A stretch of DNA of 64,000 nt from Falsiroseomonas stagni DSM 19981 (GTDB lineage: Bacteria; Pseudomonadota; Alphaproteobacteria; Acetobacterales; Acetobacteraceae): positions 317,197-381,196 of the forward strand of contig NZ_FOSQ01000004.1 of assembly GCF_900114315.1 (NCBI RefSeq), given 5' to 3'. A program made the position numbers and the translations under genes. How positions within the stretch are numbered: the first letter of the stretch is position 1; every line of letters begins with the position of its first letter. Of the stretch, positions 26,306 to 36,500 are shown in pieces. A model generated the notes under the pieces. It ran no database searches. It was not told the DNA's origin and was given only the letters and a program-made list of their open reading frames with translations.

Positions 26306-26337
26306 TTTAGGACATTTAGCCGATTTAGTGCTTTTAG
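26306..26337. promoter_or_regulatory. four TTTAG units at exact 9-bp spacing upstream of ntrY
   Basis: TTTAG occurs at 26306, 26315, 26324 and 26333, each 9 bp apart, with a degenerate fifth unit at 26342. Read in the direction of ntrY transcription the unit is CTAAA. The surrounding gap between ntrC and ntrY (26168-26502, 335 bp) is otherwise GC-rich and holds no gene. It could be an iterated binding site for a regulator, an AT-rich promoter element, or a short tandem repeat. Confidence 0.6.
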
Positions 26338-26502
26338 TGCGTTTTCACGGGGGTCATGGTCCCGGCCCCGACCGGAATCGGGGCGGTGATGGGCGAACAT
26401 AACCGGAACATGGCGCCCGCTGCCAGCGGTTTCGCGCGGGCGGGCCCCGTTTCCGCCCGATGCCCGAGTCGCCGGGCGAACCCGCCCGGCTTGACGACGC
26501 CC

Positions 26503-27963
26503 TCAGGGCAGGCCGCGCACCACCGGCAGGTCCAGCTCCCGCAGTTTCTTCCGCAGCGTGTTCCGGTTCAGCCCGAGCATCGCCGCGGCCTTGATCTGGT
26601 TGCCGCGCGTGGCGCTCAGCGCCAGCTTCAGCAGCGGCCGCTCCACCTCCGCCAGCACGCGGTCATACAGGTCCCTGATCGGCATGCCGTCCTTGTGCGC
26701 GGACATGAAGCCGGCGAGGTGCCTTTCCACCGCCTGTTCCAGCGTCTCCGGCGCGCGGGGGCCTTCCTCGGCCGGGGCGGCGGCTTCCGCGAGTTCGGAG
26801 CCGACGGCATCGGCGCCGATCGTCTCCTGCGGGTAGAGCGCCGCCATGCGGCGCATTAGGTTTTCCAACTCGCGGGCGTTGCCCGGCCAGGAATGCTGCT
26901 TGAGGCGGTCCATCGCCCCCTGGTCCAGCTGCTTCTGCGGCAGCCCGGCGGCGCGGGCGCGCTCCAGGAAGTGGCGCGCCAGCAGGGGAATATCCTCCAG
27001 CCTTTCGCGCAGCGGCGGCAGGCGGATGGGGACGACGTTCAGGCGGTAGAACAGATCCTCCCGGAACATGCCGCCGCGGATGGCCTGGCGGAGGTCCCGG
27101 TGCGTGGCGGCGACGATGCGGACATTGGCCTTGATGGGCTGGCGGCCGCCGACGGTGGTGAACTCGCCCTCCTGCAGCACGCGCAGCAGGCGGGTCTGCG
27201 CCTCCGGCGGCATGTCGCCGATCTCGTCCAGGAACAGCGTACCGCCGGCGGCCTGTTCGAACCGGCCGACGCCGCGGTTCAGCGCACCGGTGAAGGCGCC
27301 GCGTTCATGGCCGAACAGCTCGGATTCGATGAGTTCGCGGGGGATCGCGGCCATGTTGATGGCGACGAAGGGGCCGCCGCGGCGGCGGCCGTAATCGTGC
27401 AGGGCGCGGGCGACCAGTTCCTTGCCGGTGCCCGACTCGCCCGTGATCATCACGGTCAGGTCGGTGGTCGTGAGGCGCGCGACCGTCCGGTAGATCTCCT
27501 GCATCGCGGCGCTGCGGCCGACGAGGGGAAGACGCTCCTCCGGCTCCTCCGCCTCCGTCGCTTCCGCGGTGCTCGGGGCGGAGAGTGCCCGGCCGACAAC
27601 TGCCAGAAGTTCCTTCAGATCGAAGGGCTTGGGCAGGTAGTCGAAGGCGCCGCGCTGGGTCGCCTTCAGCGCGGTGGAGAAGGTGGATTGCGCCGACATC
27701 ACCACCACGCGGAGGTCGGGGCGGATGCGGCGGATGCGCGGCACCAAATCCAGCCCGTTCTCATCCGGCATGATGACGTCGGTGATGACGAGGTCCCCTT
27801 CCCCATCCTCCACCCAGCGCCAGAGCGTGGCGGCGGAGGAGGTGGCGCGGACATGGTAGCCGGACCGGGTCAGCGCCTGGGACAGCACCGTGCGGATCGC
27901 CCGGTCGTCATCGGCCACGAGGATGGTGCGCGTGGTTGCCGAAACGGTCGCGGCCTCAGTCAT
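26503..27963 (-). CDS. ntrC: NtrC, nitrogen regulation response regulator NR(I)
   Basis: A 486-residue sigma-54 activator. REC domain (Asp in [14 protein letters not shown]), AAA+ domain with Walker A GESGTGKE, the complete sigma-54 contact loop RGAFTGA, Walker [10 protein letters not shown], and C-terminal Fis HTH ([18 protein letters not shown]). Phosphorylated by NtrB under nitrogen limitation to activate glnA, amt and related promoters. It starts 30 bp downstream of ntrB in the same operon. Confidence 0.97.
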   Translation of the reverse strand: MTEAATVSATTRTILVADDDRAIRTVLSQALTRSGYHVRATSSAATLWRWVEDGEGDLVITDVIMPDENGLDLVPRIRRIRPDLRVVVMSAQSTFSTALKATQRGAFDYLPKPFDLKELLAVVGRALSAPSTAEATEAEEPEERLPLVGRSAAMQEIYRTVARLTTTDLTVMITGESGTGKELVARALHDYGRRRGGPFVAINMAAIPRELIESELFGHERGAFTGALNRGVGRFEQAAGGTLFLDEIGDMPPEAQTRLLRVLQEGEFTTVGGRQPIKANVRIVAATHRDLRQAIRGGMFREDLFYRLNVVPIRLPPLRERLEDIPLLARHFLERARAAGLPQKQLDQGAMDRLKQHSWPGNARELENLMRRMAALYPQETIGADAVGSELAEAAAPAEEGPRAPETLEQAVERHLAGFMSAHKDGMPIRDLYDRVLAEVERPLLKLALSATRGNQIKAAAMLGLNRNTLRKKLRELDLPVVRGLP

Positions 27964-27993
27964 GGAAGGCTCCCATCAGGCTCTGCGGAAACA

Positions 27994-29166
27994 TCAGGAT
28001 TTCCGCCCTGCGGCCTGGGCCGCGGCCTGCCGGGAAGCCGGTGGCGGCGCGGGCAGGGACAGGCGGAAGGAGGTGCGGCCGGGGCGGCTGTCGCATTCGA
28101 TCAGCGATCCCTGGTCCGCGACGAGCTTGGCGACGAGGGCGAGGCCGAGCCCCTGCCCGCCCCGCTTGGTCGTCACGAAGGGTTCGAACAGCGTGGCGCG
28201 GATGGCTTCCGGGATGCCCGGGCCATTGTCCCGCACGATGACCTGCAGCGGCAGGTGGACCCGTTCCAGGCTGCCCGGCACGGCGATGCGGACACCATGG
28301 TGGTAGGCGGTCGCCAGCAGGATCTCACCTTCACGCGGATCAACGGCTTCCGCGGCGTTCTTCACCAGATTCAGCAGGATCTGGACCAGCAGATCCCGGT
28401 TGCCCCAGACCGGCGGCAGGGAGGGATCGTATTCCTGGTGGATCTTGAGATGCGCCGCGAAGCCCGAGAGCGCGATGCGCCGGACATGGTCCAGCACCTC
28501 ATGGATGTTGACCGGCGCCTGTTCGACCGGGCGTTCGGAGAACATGTCCATCCGCTCGACCAGGTTGCGGATGCGGTCCACCTCATCCTGGATCAGCAGG
28601 CAGAGTTCGCGGTCACCCTCGCTGGCCCCGTGTTCGAGGAGCTGTGCGGCGCCGCGGATGCCGGAAAGCGGGTTCTTCACCTCATGCGCCAGCATGGCGG
28701 CCATGGCGGAGGCGCCGCGGGCTGCGCCACGGAAATTCAGTTGCCGATCAAGCATCTGCGCGGTGGAGCCGTCCTGGAAGGTGAGGACGATGCCGCTCGC
28801 GATTTCCGGGAAGGGCGCGGCCTGGGCGGCGACGCCGAAGCGGCGGAGCCGCGGGCTTTCCAGGACCAGATCGTGGTCGGAGACGGGACTGTCATGCGCC
28901 CGCACCTGCGCCAGCACGCCGAACAGCCGGTTGTCATGCGGCAGCATGTCCCGCAGCGACTGGGCGCGGAGCGAGGCGGCGGAAAGCTGGAAGAACAACT
29001 CCGCGGCCGGGTTGGCGAAGACGAAGCGATCCTCCGCATCCAGCACCACGGCGGCGATGGGAAGCGCGCCGAGGATGGCGGTGGCTTCCGGGGCCAGGCC
29101 CTCCGCCGGGGCAGTGCCGGACAGGCGAAGGGCGCGGGCGGCGCGGGACAAGGCCGTACCCCTCAC
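27994..29166 (-). CDS. ntrB: NtrB, nitrogen regulation sensor kinase NR(II)
   Basis: A 390-residue cytosolic kinase/phosphatase: N-terminal PAS domain (about residues 30-130), HisKA box [18 protein letters not shown] with the phosphorylated His, and HATPase domain with [18 protein letters not shown] and GQGLGLALV. No TM segments. Activity is normally set by PII binding. The start overlaps the dusB stop by 4 bp. Confidence 0.96.
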   Translation of the reverse strand: MRGTALSRAARALRLSGTAPAEGLAPEATAILGALPIAAVVLDAEDRFVFANPAAELFFQLSAASLRAQSLRDMLPHDNRLFGVLAQVRAHDSPVSDHDLVLESPRLRRFGVAAQAAPFPEIASGIVLTFQDGSTAQMLDRQLNFRGAARGASAMAAMLAHEVKNPLSGIRGAAQLLEHGASEGDRELCLLIQDEVDRIRNLVERMDMFSERPVEQAPVNIHEVLDHVRRIALSGFAAHLKIHQEYDPSLPPVWGNRDLLVQILLNLVKNAAEAVDPREGEILLATAYHHGVRIAVPGSLERVHLPLQVIVRDNGPGIPEAIRATLFEPFVTTKRGGQGLGLALVAKLVADQGSLIECDSRPGRTSFRLSLPAPPPASRQAAAQAAGRKS

Positions 29167-30242
29167 GCGGCCATCCGTTCGTCATCGGGGGCGGTGGGGC
29201 GGGCGGGCTGCACGCCACGCTCGATCAGCGGTTCGTAGAAGCGCTGCATCAGGGTCAGCACCGCTTCCACCGTATCGGTGCGGTTGACCTCCGACCGGAA
29301 CTCAGCAGAGCCCGGCAAGCCCTTGGAATACCAGGAGACATGCTTGCGGGCCAGGCGCATGCCGGGGTCCCTGCCGTGATGGGCGAGCATCGCCTCGTAA
29401 TGCACGAGCAGCGTTGCGTATTGCTCGGCCAGGGACGGGTCCGGCGGCAGGATGCCGGTGGCGAGGTAATCCGCCACCTGCTTCGGCAGCCAGGGGCAGC
29501 CATAGCAGCCGCGGCCGATCATCACGCCATCGGCGCTGGACTGGCGTAGCGCTTCCGCCGCGTGCTCGGGCGTCAGGATGTCGCCATTGACGATGACGGG
29601 GATGGAGACGGCGGCCTTCACCCGGGCCACGAAGGCCCAGTCGGCGGTGCCGTTGTAGAACATCTGCCGGGTGCGGCCATGCACCGTCACCAGGCGGATC
29701 CCGCAGTCCTGCGCGATCTGGGCGAGTTTCGGCGCATTGAGGGAATTGTGGTCCCAGCCCATGCGCATCTTGAGCGTGACGGGCACCGGGACCGCCTTCA
29801 CCACGGCTTCCAGGATGCGGGCGGCGCCGATCTCATCCTTCATCAGCGCCGATCCGGCGGATTGGCCGAGGGCCACCTTCTTCACCGGGCAGCCGAAATT
29901 GATGTCCACGATCGCGGCGCCATGGCCGACGACGAGCTTCGCGGCTTCCGCCATCACCGCGGGGTCGCAGCCCGCAAGCTGGACGGAGGACGGGCCGCCG
30001 AAGCCATCGACCTCCACCATCTTCAGGGTGGTCCGGTTCTCCCGCACCATGGCGTTGGAGGCGATCATCTCACTGACCACCAGCCCGGTGCCCTGGGCGC
30101 GGGCCAGGCGGCGGAAGGGCAGGTCCGTGACGCCGGACATGGGCGCCAGGACGACCGGCACGTCGATCACCACACCGCCCAGGTCGATCGGGCGCAGCAT
30201 GGGACCGGTCCAGGAGCCGGATGGGGAGGTGTTCATGCTCAT
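29163..30242 (-). CDS. dusB: tRNA-dihydrouridine synthase DusB
   Basis: A 359-residue FMN-dependent TIM-barrel enzyme that reduces uridine in the tRNA D-loop. Signatures: [15 protein letters not shown], the catalytic Cys in [20 protein letters not shown], and [10 protein letters not shown] for FMN phosphate binding. ATG 30242 or 30236 are both possible starts (MSMNT); no strong ribosome site helps. It heads the ntrB-ntrC operon, the classical Rhodospirillales and Rhizobiales order, and is divergent from ispDF. Confidence 0.95.
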   Translation of the reverse strand: MSMNTSPSGSWTGPMLRPIDLGGVVIDVPVVLAPMSGVTDLPFRRLARAQGTGLVVSEMIASNAMVRENRTTLKMVEVDGFGGPSSVQLAGCDPAVMAEAAKLVVGHGAAIVDINFGCPVKKVALGQSAGSALMKDEIGAARILEAVVKAVPVPVTLKMRMGWDHNSLNAPKLAQIAQDCGIRLVTVHGRTRQMFYNGTADWAFVARVKAAVSIPVIVNGDILTPEHAAEALRQSSADGVMIGRGCYGCPWLPKQVADYLATGILPPDPSLAEQYATLLVHYEAMLAHHGRDPGMRLARKHVSWYSKGLPGSAEFRSEVNRTDTVEAVLTLMQRFYEPLIERGVQPARPTAPDDERMAA

Positions 30243-30305
30243 GATTTGGGCAAGGTATCGGGAGATTGACCCTGGGGCAATGCGGTTGGCGGGCTCTGGC
30301 GGGTT

Positions 30306-30326
30306 ACTGCTGAAAAATCCAGCAGT
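30306..30326. promoter_or_regulatory. 7-bp dyad in dusB/ispDF divergent promoter region
   Basis: ACTGCTG and CAGCAGT are separated by AAAAATC in the 141-bp divergent gap. It lies 64 bp from the dusB start and 58 bp from ispDF. It may be an operator or an attenuator-like hairpin; the A-rich loop gives a local AT patch that could belong to a promoter. Confidence 0.35.
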
Positions 30327-30383
30327 GACGCGGGGTTGGGGGCGTGTCTGGGCGCGGCGCCCGGGCTGGGCTAGGGTCCCGCC

Positions 30384-31529
30384 ATGCGATGCGTGGCGCT
30401 GCTGATGGCAGCGGGCAGCGGCAGCCGCTTCGGCGCGCCGCAACCCAAGCAATACTCGATCCTGGCCGGACGACCGGTCATCCGCCATGCGGCGGAGGCG
30501 CTGCTGCGGGAGGGGGGTGTCGACGCCCTGCTGCCGGTCTGCGCGCCCGAGATGATGCCGGTGGTCCTGGCGGCGCTGGAGGGGCTGCCCTGCCTGGTGC
30601 CGGTGGCCGGCGGCGCGACCCGCCAGGCCAGCGTGCGGGCGGGGCTGGAGGCGCTGGCGGGCGCCCCTCCCCGGGTCGTGCTGGTGCATGACGCGGCGCG
30701 GCCGGTGGTGCCGCGCGGGACCGTCGCGGCGCTGATGGCGGCGCTGGAGGACCACCCCGGCGCCATCCCCGCCCAGCCCGTGAGCGACACGCTGAAGCGG
30801 GGCGATGGCGGGCTGATCCTGGAGACGGTGCCGCGCGCCGGGCTGTTCCGCGCCCAGACGCCGCAGGCCTTCCGGTACGACGCGCTGCTGGCGGCGCATC
30901 GGGGCGCCCTGGCGGAGGCGACGGATGATGCGCAGTTGCTGGAAGCCGCCGGGCAGGCGGTGGCGCTGGTGCCGGGCCACGAGTCGAATGTGAAGATCAC
31001 CTGGCCGGAAGACCTGGCCCGGATGGAGGCGATGATGAGCGTGCCCATGATTCCCCGTATCGGCACCGGCTTCGATGTGCACCGGATCGTCGAAGGCCGG
31101 CCGATGGTGCTGTGCGGCGTGGTGGTGCCGGGGCCGCTCGGGCTGGACGGACATTCGGATGCGGATGTCGGCATCCACGCGCTGTGCGACGCCATCTATG
31201 GCGCGCTGGCGGAGGGGGATATCGGGCGGTGGTTCCCGCCCTCCGACAACCAGTACAAGGATGCCGACAGCGCGCGCTTCCTGGTGCATGCCGCCGGGCG
31301 GATCGCGCTTCGGGGCGGCGTGCTGGCCAATGCCGATGTGACGCTGATCTGCGAGCGGCCGAAGATCACCCCCCACGCGACGGCGATGCGGGAGAGGCTG
31401 GCGGGCCTGCTGGGCGTGCCGGTGGACCGCGTCTCCGTGAAGGCGACGACGACGGAACGGCTGGGCTTCGCCGGGCGTGGCGAGGGGATCGCGGCGCAGG
31501 CGGCGGTGTCGGTACTCGTGCCGGGGTAG
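30384..31529 (+). CDS. ispDF: bifunctional IspD/IspF isoprenoid biosynthesis enzyme
   Basis: A 381-residue fusion of two non-consecutive MEP-pathway enzymes. IspD (residues 1 to about 222) has [16 protein letters not shown] and [11 protein letters not shown]; it makes CDP-methylerythritol. IspF (about 225-381) has TGFDVHRI (zinc His), [21 protein letters not shown] and [17 protein letters not shown]; it forms the cyclodiphosphate. The fusion is typical of alphaproteobacteria. ATG 30384 sits directly before the conserved first strand. Confidence 0.97.
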   Translation: MRCVALLMAAGSGSRFGAPQPKQYSILAGRPVIRHAAEALLREGGVDALLPVCAPEMMPVVLAALEGLPCLVPVAGGATRQASVRAGLEALAGAPPRVVLVHDAARPVVPRGTVAALMAALEDHPGAIPAQPVSDTLKRGDGGLILETVPRAGLFRAQTPQAFRYDALLAAHRGALAEATDDAQLLEAAGQAVALVPGHESNVKITWPEDLARMEAMMSVPMIPRIGTGFDVHRIVEGRPMVLCGVVVPGPLGLDGHSDADVGIHALCDAIYGALAEGDIGRWFPPSDNQYKDADSARFLVHAAGRIALRGGVLANADVTLICERPKITPHATAMRERLAGLLGVPVDRVSVKATTTERLGFAGRGEGIAAQAAVSVLVPG

Positions 31530-31889
31530 CGATCACTGCCGCGCGATCGGGCTGGGTCCAGCCTTCTTCGCGGATTGGGTCGCGCTTTGGTTCGCATTTT
31601 GGGAATCGAGCCGGCACCGCTGAAAAGCTGTGCAGGTGGCCTTTTCCTCCTCGGGCGGGTCCTGGCGGCGCCGACTGGCCCAGCGGCAGCCCCGGAAGCC
31701 GGGCAAAAAAAATGGGCCAGTCCTTTCGGACCGGCCCAAGGCAAGGTTGAGGAAGGCTAAGCTGCCAGGGCGGACAAGGCCGCCGCATGACAGCAGGGTG
31801 TAGAGCAACTGGCGTGCCAGCCGGTCTTGCGCACGCCCTGTTAAGCGCCACCCTGCTACATCAGTCCGGCTACAACGGAGGATCCGTCC
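31530..31889. other. 360-bp intergenic region between ispDF and the chemoreceptor gene
   Basis: No convincing protein gene was found on either strand. The region holds a small GCTGG/CCAGC hairpin near the ispDF end, the minus-strand intrinsic terminator at 31705-31737, and the GGAGG ribosome site of the chemoreceptor gene at its right end. The presence of a terminator oriented away from any annotated minus-strand gene suggests a short non-coding transcript from 31738-31889. Confidence 0.5.
31705..31737 (-). terminator. intrinsic terminator reading on the minus strand
   Basis: On the minus strand GGGCCGGTCC-GAAA-GGACTGGCCC forms a 10-bp stem (one G-T pair) with a GNRA-type loop, followed directly by ATTTTTTTT. 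This is a strong textbook terminator in a genome where such T-runs are rare. The plus-strand side has no T-run, so it serves minus-strand transcription, yet no minus-strand gene lies immediately to its right. Confidence 0.8.
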
Positions 31890-33917
31890 GTGCGCCGATT
31901 GACCCTGACCGGCCTGCTCTATCTCCTCGCCGCCGTCTCGCTGCTTGGCGTGGCGATCACCGCCCTGCCGCTCGGCGCCCGCGTCGTCGCCACCTGGCAG
32001 GATACCGAGGCGCTGACGCGGCTTGAGCCGCTGAGCGCGGCCAGCAGCCGGCTGCTGGCGAACATCCCGGTCGAGGCGACCGCCGTGCTGCCGGTCCTCG
32101 GCAACGGGAGCGCGGAGGCGCTGGCCGCCCATGCGCGCGCCGCGCGAGAGACCGATGACGCGATGGCGGCGCTGCGGGAACAGGCGGGGGCGGTCGAGGC
32201 CATCTCCCCGCCGGCGCGGGAGGCGCTGGACGCGATCCTCGCGCTGGCACCGCGGCTCACGGCCTTCCGCGCGGCCGTGGTGGCGCGGACCGCCGCGCCG
32301 GCCGATTCCGCGGCCGTCTTCGTGCCCCTGTCGGAAAGCGTCCTGTCCTTCGCCGGGAAGATGGCCATCGCGACCACCGATGCGGAGCTGACGCGCATCG
32401 GCCTGGCCATCCATGCGCTGATGCACCTCCAGAACGCGGTGAACATGGAACGCGGCGGTGGGCTGCGTATGCTGGGCAGCGCCACGCCGCCACCGCCCGC
32501 CCTGGCGCAGCTCCAGCGCGGCCAGGTGTTGCAGGACGTCTACCGGGAGAGGCTGCGCAGCCTCGGCTCCCCCACCCTGAACCGCCGGATGGCGGAGATC
32601 GACGCATCGCCCGTGCAGGCGGAGCTGCGGGCGCGACGGGCGGCGCTGCAGGCCGGCCACGGCGCCACCATGGCGCCGCCGGCCTGGCTGGAACCCTTCG
32701 CCGCGCAATCCGCCCTGCTGGCGGAGGCGATGGTCGCCGCGCGCGCGGAGATGAGCGCGGCGGTGGAGGCACGGCGCGATGCGGCCCGCCGGCAGGCGAT
32801 GCTGCTGGTCGGTGGCGGCGGCGTCATCCTCGCCATCCTGCTGCTGATGACACATCGCATCCTGCGCATCGTCTCCGGCATCGTGGACGACATGGCGGAG
32901 AGCCTGCGGTCACTGGGCGAGGGTCGCTTCGACGTGGCCATCGCCGGGACGGAGCGGCGCGACGCGCTCGGCCTCATCGCCCGGTCGGCCACGCAAATGC
33001 GGGACAGCCTGGCGGAGGCGCGGCGGCTGCAGGAAGCGCAGAAGACGGAGGCCCTGGCGCGTGAGGAGCGCGCGACGCGGGTCGCCGACCATGTCCGCGG
33101 CTTCCAGGAGACGATCGGCACGCTGGTCCGCACCGTCTCCGAGGCCTCCACCACGCTGGCGGAGACGGCGCGCGGGATGAACATCGGCGCCAAGCGGCTG
33201 GATGGGCAGAGCGACCAGGTCGCGCAGAGCGCCGGCAGCGCCGACGCCAATGTGCAGTCTGTGGCGGCGGCGACGGAGGAGCTTACCGCCTCGGTCCAGG
33301 AGATCAGCCGCCAGCTGTCCCGGTCCACCCAGGTGACGACCCAGGCGGTGGAGGAGACGCGGCGGAGCGAGGGGCTGGTGGGATCCCTGGCCGATACGGC
33401 GCAGCGGATCGGCGACGTGCTGGGGCTGATCTCCTCCATCGCCGGGCAGACCAACCTGCTGGCGCTGAACGCGACGATCGAGGCCGCGCGCGCCGGCGAT
33501 GCGGGCAAGGGCTTCGCCGTGGTGGCGAGCGAGGTGAAGGCGCTGGCCGGGCAGACCGCCAAGGCGACGGAGGAGATCGGCGCGCAGATCACCCAGATCC
33601 AGGGCGCGACGCAGGAGGTGGTGGAAGCCTTCCGCAGCGTCTCTGCCGTGATCGAGGAGGTGAACGGCATCGCCGCGGCCATCGCCGCGGCGGTGGAGGA
33701 GCAGGGCGCGGCCACGCAGGAGATCGCCCGCAGCATCCAGCAGGCCGCGTCTTCCACGCGCGACGTGTCGGGCACCATCCTGCAGGTGCGGGAAAGCGCG
33801 GCCGGCAGTGGCGAGGCGGCGAGCCGGGTGCTGGGGGCCGCGGAAGTCCTCGCCAACCAGGCGACCACGCTGTCGCGCGAGGTGGGGACCTTCGTGGACC
33901 GGGTGAAGGCAGCCTGA
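31890..33917 (+). CDS. methyl-accepting chemotaxis protein
   Basis: A 675-residue membrane chemoreceptor. GTG 31890 is supported by GGAGG upstream. TM1 covers about residues 7-30, a helical periplasmic region about 31-300, TM2 about 301-325 ([16 protein letters not shown]), then HAMP and the signalling domain. The hairpin tip region includes [20 protein letters not shown] and [20 protein letters not shown]. Ligand unknown; the periplasmic part resembles long helical-bundle sensors. It stands alone, without che genes. Confidence 0.93.
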   Translation: MRRLTLTGLLYLLAAVSLLGVAITALPLGARVVATWQDTEALTRLEPLSAASSRLLANIPVEATAVLPVLGNGSAEALAAHARAARETDDAMAALREQAGAVEAISPPAREALDAILALAPRLTAFRAAVVARTAAPADSAAVFVPLSESVLSFAGKMAIATTDAELTRIGLAIHALMHLQNAVNMERGGGLRMLGSATPPPPALAQLQRGQVLQDVYRERLRSLGSPTLNRRMAEIDASPVQAELRARRAALQAGHGATMAPPAWLEPFAAQSALLAEAMVAARAEMSAAVEARRDAARRQAMLLVGGGGVILAILLLMTHRILRIVSGIVDDMAESLRSLGEGRFDVAIAGTERRDALGLIARSATQMRDSLAEARRLQEAQKTEALAREERATRVADHVRGFQETIGTLVRTVSEASTTLAETARGMNIGAKRLDGQSDQVAQSAGSADANVQSVAAATEELTASVQEISRQLSRSTQVTTQAVEETRRSEGLVGSLADTAQRIGDVLGLISSIAGQTNLLALNATIEAARAGDAGKGFAVVASEVKALAGQTAKATEEIGAQITQIQGATQEVVEAFRSVSAVIEEVNGIAAAIAAAVEEQGAATQEIARSIQQAASSTRDVSGTILQVRESAAGSGEAASRVLGAAEVLANQATTLSREVGTFVDRVKAA

Positions 33918-33918
33918 G

Positions 33919-35085
33919 CTAGCCGAGCCGCTCCAGGATGGAACAGTAGTTCGCGACCGCGGCGCCGCCCATGTTGAAGACCCCTGCCCGGTCCGCCTTG
34001 GGCAGTTGCATATCGCCGGCCTGGCCGGTGAGCTGCATGGCGGCCAGGACGTGCATCGAGACGCCGGTCGCGCCGATCGGGTGGCCCTTGGACTTCAACC
34101 CGCCGGAGGGGTTCACGGGCAGGCGGCCATCCTTGGTCGTCCAGCCCTCCAGCGCCGCCCGCGCGCCCTGCCCTTCCGGCGCCAGGCCCATCGCCTCGTA
34201 TTCGATGAGCTCCGCGACGGTGAAGCAGTCATGCGTCTCGACCAGGTTGAGGTCGGCGAGCGTCAGGTTGGCGTCGGCCAGGGCGCGGGACCAGGCGGCG
34301 CGGGCGCCCTCGAAGCGGATTATGTCGCGGGATGCGATGGGCATCATGTCGGTCGCGTGCACGGCGGCGCGGAAGCGGACCGCTTTCGCCATGCTGCGGG
34401 CCGTTTCCTCGTCGGTCAGGATCAGGGCGGCGGCGCCGTCGCTGACCAGGCTGCAATCCGTGCGCTTGAGGGGGGGTGCGACGAAGGGGTTCTTTTCCGA
34501 CTCTGCGCGGCAGAAGGCGAAGCCGAGATCCTTGCGCATCTGGGCATAGGGGTTGGCGACGCCGTTCCGGTGGTTCTTGGCGGCGATGGCGGCCAGCGCG
34601 TCGGACTGGTCACCGTGGCGCTGGAAATAGGCTTCCGCGATGCGGCCGAAGACGCCGGCGAAGCCCGCGGGGATGTCGCCCTCCGTCCGGCGGTGGGAGG
34701 CGCTGAGGAGGATGTCGCCGACCTGCGCGCCGGGCGTCGCGGTCATCTTCTCCGCCCCCACCACCAGGGCAAAGCGGCCGCGCTTCGCCGCGAGGAAATC
34801 CATGGCGCCATGGATGGCGGCGGTGCCGGTGGCGCAGGCGTTCTCGTAGCGGGTGGTGGGCTTGAAGCGGAGTTCGGGGATGGTCTGGAGCAGGAGGGAG
34901 GCGAAGAAATCCTGCTTGGTGAAGCCGCCATTGAAGACGCCGACGAAAGCGCCGTCCACGTCATCGGCCTCGATCCCCGCATCCTCGATCGCGGCGCGGG
35001 CGACGCGGCCGAAGAGGCTTTCGATGTCGGGGTCTTCGAGCTTGCCGAAGGGGGTGTGGGCCCAGCCGACGATGCAGGCGGTCAT
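33919..35085 (-). CDS. acetyl-CoA acetyltransferase / SCP-x-type thiolase
   Basis: A 388-residue thiolase-fold protein of the lipid-transfer/SCP-x branch. The active-site Cys is in ENACATGTAAIH; the GHPIGATG motif and the C-terminal GVFNMGGAAVANYCSILERL are conserved. ATG 35085 has GGAG 8 bp upstream; the frame is open further up but crosses an AT-rich promoter-like region. The reaction would be acyl-CoA thiolysis or condensation. No partner DUF35 gene is adjacent, which such thiolases often have. Confidence 0.88.
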   Translation of the reverse strand: MTACIVGWAHTPFGKLEDPDIESLFGRVARAAIEDAGIEADDVDGAFVGVFNGGFTKQDFFASLLLQTIPELRFKPTTRYENACATGTAAIHGAMDFLAAKRGRFALVVGAEKMTATPGAQVGDILLSASHRRTEGDIPAGFAGVFGRIAEAYFQRHGDQSDALAAIAAKNHRNGVANPYAQMRKDLGFAFCRAESEKNPFVAPPLKRTDCSLVSDGAAALILTDEETARSMAKAVRFRAAVHATDMMPIASRDIIRFEGARAAWSRALADANLTLADLNLVETHDCFTVAELIEYEAMGLAPEGQGARAALEGWTTKDGRLPVNPSGGLKSKGHPIGATGVSMHVLAAMQLTGQAGDMQLPKADRAGVFNMGGAAVANYCSILERLG

Positions 35086-35199
35086 GGCGGTGTCTCCTCT
35101 ACTGGGGCCAGCGTAGCGTGAACGAAAGATAGCGCCGAGTGAGGAATATATTGATAATAACGCGAACATAGGACAATGGTCTCATTGAAGGAGGCCGCG
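35086..35199 (+). promoter_or_regulatory. AT-rich divergent promoter region before the toxin-like gene
   Basis: The gap between the thiolase start (-) and the toxin-like gene (+) contains an AT-rich block (about 35125-35178, with GAATATATTGATAATAAC) unlike the surrounding GC-rich DNA. It is followed by a strong ribosome site GAAGGAGG 5 bp before ATG 35200. A -10-like TTGATAAT is visible; a -35 element is not clear. Confidence 0.45.
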
Positions 35200-35853
35200 A
35201 TGACCATTCGAATGCCAATCACTGAGGGAGCGCTGCGCCGGGCAATGCGGGATGAGCGCTACTGGCGGCCCTGGCATCCTGAGCGAACTGCCTTTTCGAA
35301 CTGGGTAACGGGTGGTTTCCAGGCGCTGGGGAAGGGTGAGCCTGACGGCTCCGGCCTGGTCTTCGTGGACAGCTACACCCGCAAGGTCAACGGCAAGGCC
35401 GTGCAGGTCGAAGCGCATTACCGGCGCGCCCCGCCGGGATCCGATGGCGACGGCAAGGCCGATGCGGGGAGAGCTCCAAAAGGCGAGGACGCCCATGGCG
35501 GAGCGCAGGATGATGTCGCTACCCCGGTTATGGGAAGGGGCACCCGCAGAAATCAGCCAACACCCCCGCCCACGCCGCAAAGACCGCGCGATGCCGATCC
35601 GGGACCACCGATGGAGCGTATTCCTCGACAAAGTGGCAAGGAGAATGCCGATAGAATACCCAGCTGGGCGGAGCGTGCTCCAAGGGGGCAGAACGAGACA
35701 CCGCATCAGTATGCGGACAGGATCATGAGGGATCGCTGGGGGGATGGGTGGCGTGAGAACGAAGATCGCAGGGCAGAGCATCGAAAGCTCGTGAAATGGG
35801 GCTCGCGGGCTTTCCGCATGCCGCGAATTCCAGGCGGCCGTGGCCGTGAATAA
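35200..35853 (+). CDS. putative polymorphic-toxin-like protein
   Basis: A 217-residue soluble protein with no signal peptide. ATG 35200 is chosen for its strong Shine-Dalgarno (GAAGGAGG, 5-bp spacing) over ATG 35176. The N-terminal about 85 residues (RDERYWRPWHPER...GGFQAL, then VFVDSYTRKVNGK) form one module; a Pro/Gly/Arg-rich disordered linker follows (about 90-160). The C-terminal about 55 residues (NETPHQYADRIM, RWGDGW, KLVKWGSRAF) resemble a domain I have seen at the C-terminus of Rhs/CdiA-type polymorphic toxins. Base and codon use are less GC-biased than neighbours, pointing to transfer. The two downstream paralogues are candidate immunity proteins. Catalytic activity cannot be assigned. 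Confidence 0.6.
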   Translation: MTIRMPITEGALRRAMRDERYWRPWHPERTAFSNWVTGGFQALGKGEPDGSGLVFVDSYTRKVNGKAVQVEAHYRRAPPGSDGDGKADAGRAPKGEDAHGGAQDDVATPVMGRGTRRNQPTPPPTPQRPRDADPGPPMERIPRQSGKENADRIPSWAERAPRGQNETPHQYADRIMRDRWGDGWRENEDRRAEHRKLVKWGSRAFRMPRIPGGRGRE

Positions 35854-35875
35854 GATGCAGACAGAGGGCACATCC

Positions 35876-36472
35876 ATGATCATCCAGACCCTGTGGCATT
35901 TCGATGGATTTGCGCTTGGGGACGTCCTTAATGCCGAGGACCACCATGGCAAGCTGATCGGCGCCTACAAGGACGAGGCGGAGGCGGCGTCCGCGGTGGC
36001 GAGGGTTCAGCATCAGCCAGGCTTCCGCGACCATCCCGACGGGTTCCGCCTGTTTCCCTTCGATGTCGATCGCACCTATTGGGCCGATGGCTTCCTGCAA
36101 GGCAGCGGTGCCGCTGACGAGGCGATCGCGGACGATGGTTCAGGCATTTTTGGCAATGATTCGGCGCTGCTCGATTTTGCCGGGGACACCGACCGCGACA
36201 TGGAAGACGAAGAAGCGTTTCTTGCAGCCAAGCCGCAGCCCGACCGTCCCGACCAGCTCTGGGACCTCTCACATTACAAGATCAGCCGCGAAAACGATCA
36301 GTCGTTTGAGGATATGGGCTACAAGCTGATTGGCTTCTACACGACCCGGCGCCTAGCGGAGGAGGCCATCGCGATGCTTCGCGGCAAACCTGGCTTCCGC
36401 GATCACCCCGAAGGATTCCGCCTCACCTGGATCACGATAGGAAACGTGCGCTGGCAGGATGGCTTTGCCTGA
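35876..36472 (+). CDS. putative immunity protein, copy 1 (two repeated domains)
   Basis: A 198-residue acidic cytosolic protein. ATG 35876 is chosen because identity with the downstream paralogue begins exactly there (MIIQTLWHF). The protein is an internal duplication. Residues 1-73 and about 129-198 each show the pattern LW..-KLIG-Y-A..A-PGFRDHP-GFRL-W.DGF. This resembles the small PGFRDHP-GF proteins (DUF7336-like) found next to polymorphic toxins. The middle (about 75-125) is Asp/Glu/Gly-rich. The gene follows the toxin-like gene by 22 bp. Confidence 0.6.
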   Translation: MIIQTLWHFDGFALGDVLNAEDHHGKLIGAYKDEAEAASAVARVQHQPGFRDHPDGFRLFPFDVDRTYWADGFLQGSGAADEAIADDGSGIFGNDSALLDFAGDTDRDMEDEEAFLAAKPQPDRPDQLWDLSHYKISRENDQSFEDMGYKLIGFYTTRRLAEEAIAMLRGKPGFRDHPEGFRLTWITIGNVRWQDGFA

Positions 36473-36500
36473 TCATCAAGCCGACGGCGGGTCGGCGCCT

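Noticed and set aside
30243..31376. Minus-strand extension of dusB through ispDF
   Set aside because: The DusB fold starts at 30242; the upstream part is antisense to the conserved ispDF gene.
31560..31630. Possible tRNA (TTCG-containing stretch)
   Set aside because: No acceptor stem or cloverleaf pairing can be drawn.
31533..32855. 440-codon minus-strand frame across the chemoreceptor start
   Set aside because: Antisense to a chemoreceptor with clear motifs; His/Arg/Gln-rich and without a family.
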